The notes under the pieces are model-generated. The model was not told the DNA's origin and searched no databases. It worked only from the letters and a program-made list of their open reading frames with translations. The position numbers and the translations under genes were made by a program. From Scenedesmus sp. ARA3 (Eukaryota; Chlorophyta; Chlorophyceae; Sphaeropleales; Scenedesmaceae), in assembly GCA_004335835.1 (NCBI GenBank), contig RWJK01001496.1, positions 89,001 to 153,000 on the forward strand: DNA of 64,000 nt. The letters run 5' to 3'. Below are positions 59,407 through 64,000 of this stretch, piece after piece. Position 1 is the stretch's first letter; every line of letters begins with the position of its first letter.

Positions 59407-60714
59407 TCACAGACGACAGGGGCAGAAACGCAACGGCCAACTTGCTTCCTCCTCATATGCATTGGCCAGCTCTTGCAGCGCACCACACTGGGCAGGTGAG
59501 CACACACCAGCACACTGTGCTAGTCCATTGCTGACAGCAGGTGCTGTGCAAGCGCCTTGCATTGCATTGCACATCCAAAACACCACGACGTCAGCAACAT
59601 ACCAAACTTCAGCAGCGGCAGCGAAAACCCTTTCTATGCTTGGTATTTTTCACACATCACGCACGTCGCGGTGTCAGCGACAAGCAAACTTGTTCAACTT
59701 CAAGCGTCAACAGCGGTTTTATGAAACAGAAGCAGCAGCAACTCACAGGTGGCCTTGAAGGAGCCGGAGGCACCGCCCGAGCAGGGCGCTGTGCAGCGCG
59801 TGCCGTGCTTGACGTGGCTGGGGCTACGACACACAACAGCACACAGCAGGCAGCAGGCGGCAGATATGGTTAGGCAGGGGGCTCAAGCAGCAAGTGTGAG
59901 AAAAATAGCTGTAGTGCGCAACGTCACTGCAGCTGCTGAAGACTTGTGTGTGATGGCAATGGCACAGCATGTGGTAGGCAGGCTGTCGGCACAGCCTGGC
60001 TAAGCAGCATAGAACGCCACCAGCCTCAATCTGCTAGCCTAGCTCAAAGCTCATGTGTATGCTGGCCGCTCAGCCGCGGCTGCGTCAGTGGCTGGCACAC
60101 CCTGCCGCACGCTAGGCCCAGCACACTACTGCACACACACGCACCAGTACAGGATGTGGTGGGATCACATTCTTGCTTGCCAACAACACAGCCATGTTCA
60201 TGTCTGCAAACAATCTGCCGCACGCTAGGCCAGGCCCAGCACACTGCACGCAGAGGGCTAATCCAGCACACGCACCAGTACAGGTTGCAGCGGGAGCCGC
60301 AGTTCTTGGCGTATGTGCGGGACTTGTAGCAGTAGCCGCCTCCGCCGCAGCCGGAGCTCCACTTGGCCTTGCCGCCGTGGCAGGTGGGCTTGCCTCCTGG
60401 GTAGCCCCAGCAGGCTGCAGCAGCAGTGAGGCAACAGCAGCAACAGCAGCAGCAGCAACATTGATACACAAGCAGCGCAGCAGCAGCAATGAAAAGGTGT
60501 CAGCAGGCCACAAGAGCAGCAGCTGCAGGATGGGGAGAGATATTCCGCCAGGCCTGCTACATGTGCGCCCCCGGTTGGATGCAAGCAGCAGCAGCAGCAG
60601 CAGCACGTGGTGGCTGCTCAAGCTCAAGTTACTTTGCAGCCTCAGTTGTTGTGCTGTGCTAAAGACGCGCAAGTTTTCTTTGGGTATGTTAACGCAGCTA
60701 AATGCACGTTACAT

Positions 60715-60752
<38 letters not shown>

Positions 60753-63700
60753 CTCACGCTGCGCGGGCTTCTCATATGGCACGCAGGCTCCCTTGACGCC
60801 GCTCCAGCTGCCGCTGCCGGTGCAGGTAATGGAAGGCGCGCAGGGGAAGCCGTAATAGCCGGGCTTGCAGCTGGCAGTGCACACGCGCTGCACGTAGGGG
60901 CCTGCAGGCAGCACCACAGAACACAAGACAGATGACAAGTTTAGAGAGTGACGTGACCATATTGGGAGATGCGTGTGTACATGATGGCTGTGGCATGCAG
61001 CTGGCTGTGCACACGCGCTGCACGTAGGGGCCTACAGGCGGCACGGCAAGCAACGATACAGGTAACAGTTATAGAGTCTTAATGTGTCTGTATCAGCAGA
61101 GCTCATGTTGGGGCAGCAGCGAGGTATGTTCAGGCACACACACTGCCAGCAAGCCAACTGAAGCCGGCAGCTGCAAGCATCTACTTGATGGTACTTGATT
61201 GATTGTTAAGTGTTAATTTTTTGATTCGTCCCCAGCTCACTCCAGCCCATGGTGGAGCAGGACCAGCCGCAGCAAGAAATGTTCAAACACACACTGCCAG
61301 GGACAAGTACTTGCAGCAAACAAAACGCAACAAACGCAACAAAACCTGTCTCACCCCAGCCCATGGTGGAGCATGACCAGCCGCAGCTGTTGTCGGGCTC
61401 AGGCACTGTGGGGTAGCCTGAGGAGCAGGCGCCCTTGTCATCAGGGATGCAGAAGCCGTTCACCTCAGACCACTCGCCTGCAGCAGGATGTGCAGCAGAA
61501 CAGCAACGTGAGATATGTGTGGCAGTTGCAGGTGTTCTAACAGGTGGCTTCTGCTCCAGCAGGCTGCAGTGCACGCTGCAGGCAGCCATGCAGCCCCACG
61601 CTTTCGCGCAGCACAGCAGCAGCCCGTCCAAAACCTAACCACCACCAACAGTAACAGCTTCCAACCCCACAACACAGCAGCAGCATACTCAGCGCAGCAC
61701 CCACCCGTGGCCCAGCTGCACACTGTGTAGGGATCATAGCCGTTGCTGCCAGACCCAGAGCAACCGTTGACACATGTAGCATAGCACGTTGTCGTTGCCC
61801 TCGGGCCAAACCCAGTCGTGTAGCAGGCCTGCTTGCGCCAGCCTAGGCTGTTCTTAGGAGGGTCGATTGGCGGCAGCGCAGAGCAGCTGTTTCCGCCGTT
61901 GTCCGGCACACATGATCCGCCGACAGCAGTCCACTGGCCAGTCATGATGTCGCAGGATGCAGAAGGCAGGCCATCAGAGCCTTGGCGGTAGCCGGTAGAG
62001 CAGTAGGCTGTGCAGGTGTACTGTTGGTTGACCTCGCGACAGTACTGCTGCTGCCAGCCGATGCTGTTGCCTGCAGTGCAGCACGCGCAGCAGCGTTGGT
62101 GAGACGCGAGGATGCGTCGTGAGAAACCCGGTGCGTGTGGGTGAAAATCGGCTGGCAAGCACGTTGGCGGGCAGGAATAGGTGCTGAGCCGCGTTCAACC
62201 GCACCGGCTAGCTCGATCATTGCTTAGACTCAGCTGGAAGCCAGGAAACAGCAAAGATTGAGAAACAGTAGTTTCCCAATGTAGCCCATTGCTCAAACCC
62301 ACTCACTTGGCGCGGAGTAGGGCGGCGTGGTTGAGCAGGACACTTGCACCTTCCGGCAACTGCCCTTCACAGCAGACCAGGAAGCAGTAGACGAGCCTGG
62401 GGGGCTGGTGCACACTGAGAAGGGGATGGAGCCCTCTGGCTCATACCCGGGCTCACAGGGTGCCTGGCAGGTGTAGAGGCCGCTTGAAGTGAAGCAGAAC
62501 TGCACATTCCAGCCCACGCTGCCTGCAGGAGCAGATGGTTGAAATGATACATGCAGCAACACACAGGTCAGGGCCCAGAACAGTGGCGTGTCAAGTCCAG
62601 TCATGTGGAGTCGAGTTAAATGGGCATGTGTGCGGAATATGCCGAGGTCAGACAACACTGGCATTCGGTGCGGTGGTGTGTGTAGCATGCAGCGGTGCTG
62701 CCAAGGAGTGTAAACAAGCGTGCAGCGCAGGTCCATGCTTCAGAATCCCGCCCATATCATACAACAGATGGCTGAGCATCTCACACAACACACTGGCTGC
62801 TCGCAGCGTCAGATCGTTGGTACCCAGCAGCACGCAACCAGCACAACCCACCTGAGGGGTCGGGCAGGGGGTTGCCGCTACTGCTCACGGGTGTGCCTGT
62901 GCAGCCAGAGCTGGAGCCGCGGCAAGTGCCAGTGACGCTGCCCCAGAAACCGGTGGCAGGGTTGCAGCTGATTGTGGGCTCTCCAAAATAGCCGGGCTTG
63001 CATTCTGCCACGCACTCAAAGGAAGTTGGGGACATGAGGGCGCAGCCTGCTTGCGTGAAGCCTGCAATGCGGTAATTGCGGACAGCACAATGTCGTTATT
63101 AAGGGGTTGGGGTAAACAGGGTCGTGTGCAGTTGAAACACGACCTCACACGACTTGCGCCGCACCACACACGAATGTTGCATTGTTGACCAATCATTTAA
63201 TCAATCAATTACACGTTTTGCTAGCAAGAGGGGGCCCAGAAAGGCAGCCACTCCCAAACCACCTCAGGTGGTTCCTGACCAGAGGGGGCAAACCCCCAAG
63301 CCAGGGCCAGATACGGCCAGAACCTCCAATCACAGAAGAATAAGCAATGTTGACCAACTAGCATATATATAGCCGTGGGCTGCTCACCAAAGGAGTTTGG
63401 CGGTGTTTGTGTGCCTGGCGGCGGCATGCTGCTGCACTTGTTGGTGGTCCTGCTGCACCTTCCAGTGGTGGGGCTCCATGTGCCAGTTGTCTTGTCACAG
63501 CTGGCTGTGGGGTCTCCAGAGTAGCCCGACTTGCAGGTGGTGGTGCAGACCAAGTCTGTACCAATGGTCTGGCAGTTGCTGCTGTCCCAGCCTGCAGGCA
63601 GCAGCAGCAGGGGCACGGCAAGAGGACGGTTGTATGACTGGATGCGCAACGCTCGCGCTTAGAAAGCAAGTCATGAGGCTGAAGGCACGCGAGGAAGAAG

Positions 63701-63944
63701 CTCTTGATGAGCGCAGCTGTGCCTGCCAGTGCTATGCTGTGCTGTGTGGTGTTTGCCAGCCACAAACGTGTTGAAAGATTGTAGGAGGTTTGCACCGGCG
63801 TGCACGCGTGCAGAAGCTGATGCGCGCTCATGCGTTGGCTGCCTGCAGAGCTTACCGTTGGAGTTGGTGGGCGGGGGGTTGCTGTCAGGAGGGGGCATGC
63901 TGCCGCACTCCACAACCTTCTGGCAAGAGCCAGTGACGGCAGAC
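59407..63944 (-). CDS. Secreted protein of repeated Sushi-like modules, 5' end outside the window
   Basis: The exon chain on the minus strand keeps phase to the stop: 63944-63856, 63591-63388, 63061-62852, 62522-62307, 62070-61705, 61477-61355, 60901-60758, 60414-60276, 59817-59747 and 59543-59407. The first exon here is internal, so the start lies beyond 64000. Modules follow a Sushi/CCP-like pattern: Cys, aromatic GY.G, a mid Cys, G.W and a final Cys, for example CKSGYSGDPTASC then GTWSPTTGRC; CKPGYFGEPTISC then GFWGSVTGTC. Pro linkers such as SSMPPPGTQTPPN join them. The module exons 63591 to 60758 are symmetrical 1-1 in phase. Exon 62070-61705 holds two modules. The 60414 exon is a different Gly/Cys domain (CWGYPGG, SGCGGGGYCYKS). 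The end is ALQELANAYEEEASWPLRF plus CPCRL. An extracellular adhesion or matrix role is inferred. Confidence 0.75.
60103..60286 (-). repeat. Duplicated exon-end and donor of the 60414-60276 exon
   Basis: ccgcacgctaggcc begins at 60105 and 60228. The donor region cgcaccagtacagg occurs at about 60140 and at 60271. The true exon end is the higher copy. Confidence 0.7.
60714..60751 (+). repeat. CAG microsatellite next to a splice donor
   Basis: About 12 CAG units abut the donor (minus strand gtgagt) of the 60901-60758 exon. Confidence 0.9.
60863..61044 (-). repeat. Duplicated exon start and acceptor of the 60901-60758 exon
   Basis: The phrase gtgcacacgcgctgcacgta, plus ggggcct and its flanks, occurs at 60877 and again at 61017 (spacing 140 bp). 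The higher-coordinate copy lies in the intron and carries an acceptor-like ctgtag in place of the ctgcag of the real copy. Confidence 0.75.
61236..61386 (-). repeat. Duplicated exon end and donor of the 61477-61355 exon
   Basis: About 37 bp at 61350-61386 (exon end plus donor) recur at 61236-61272 with two differences; agcccatggtggagca is shared. The lower copy lies in the intron and has its own gtgagc donor. Confidence 0.85.
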
Positions 63945-64000
63945 CTGCAAGGGGAGAGGGGCGCAAACAACGTATGAATATGGGCCCATAAATGCCAGAA
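63945..64000 (-). other. Intron sequence at the right edge
   Basis: The 56 bases before the acceptor of the exon at 63944. The upstream exons of the Sushi gene lie outside the window. Confidence 0.6.

Noticed and set aside
1..64000. Bacterial or viral origin, operons, CRISPR or defence system
   Set aside because: Genes have phase-consistent GT-AG introns and plant-type domain architectures. Direct repeats lack the spacer regularity of CRISPR, and no transposase, integrase or capsid-like frame was seen.

Overview
The window looks like nuclear DNA of a green alga of the core Chlorophyta (Chlamydomonadales or Sphaeropleales type). The evidence is: genes broken by many short GT-AG introns; moderately high GC; very frequent CAG/CTG runs that give Gln, Ala and Ser tracts inside otherwise conserved proteins; a plant-type SIZ1 SUMO ligase architecture; a plant SnRK-like kinase; and a large secreted Pro-rich and Cys-rich cell-wall type protein. 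The species is inferred, not proven. Exon models were built by hand from splice sites, reading phase and protein family logic. None is supported by transcripts.

Layout. 1949-13002 (+) is a secreted mosaic glycoprotein of about 1190 residues in at least 23 exons. 13710-14815 is a tandem repeat. 15894-18340 (-) is a glutathione S-transferase-like protein ending in the peroxisomal signal SKL. 19630-24762 (+) is a TKL-type protein kinase with a huge insertion in its activation segment and a C-terminal CaaX box. 30298-34939 (+) is a SnRK/CAMK-like kinase with an N-terminal acylation motif. 37141-38406 (+) is a small secreted protein. 40943-44032 (-) is a RING E3 ligase. 44721-50788 (-) is a SIZ1/PIAS-like protein whose SP-RING has lost its zinc ligands. 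51604-52737 (+) is an uncharacterised single-exon protein. 59407-63944 (-) is a secreted protein of repeated Sushi-like modules that runs off the right edge.

Themes. Both kinases carry lipid-anchor signals, one prenyl and one acyl, so membrane-bound signalling is likely for each. The RING protein and the SIZ1-like protein lie head to tail on the same strand and belong to the ubiquitin and SUMO pathways. The two extracellular proteins at the window ends share Sushi-like Cys modules encoded by exons with phase-1 introns.

At the DNA level two patterns recur. Exon ends together with their splice sites are copied into the neighbouring intron in several unrelated genes. Long regions downstream of stop codons are GT-rich on the coding strand, and the skew switches sign between convergent genes. 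I see no transposase, integrase, CRISPR array, rRNA or convincing tRNA. No defence or biosynthetic gene system is present; the most unusual single item is the zinc-less SP-RING of the SIZ1-like protein.
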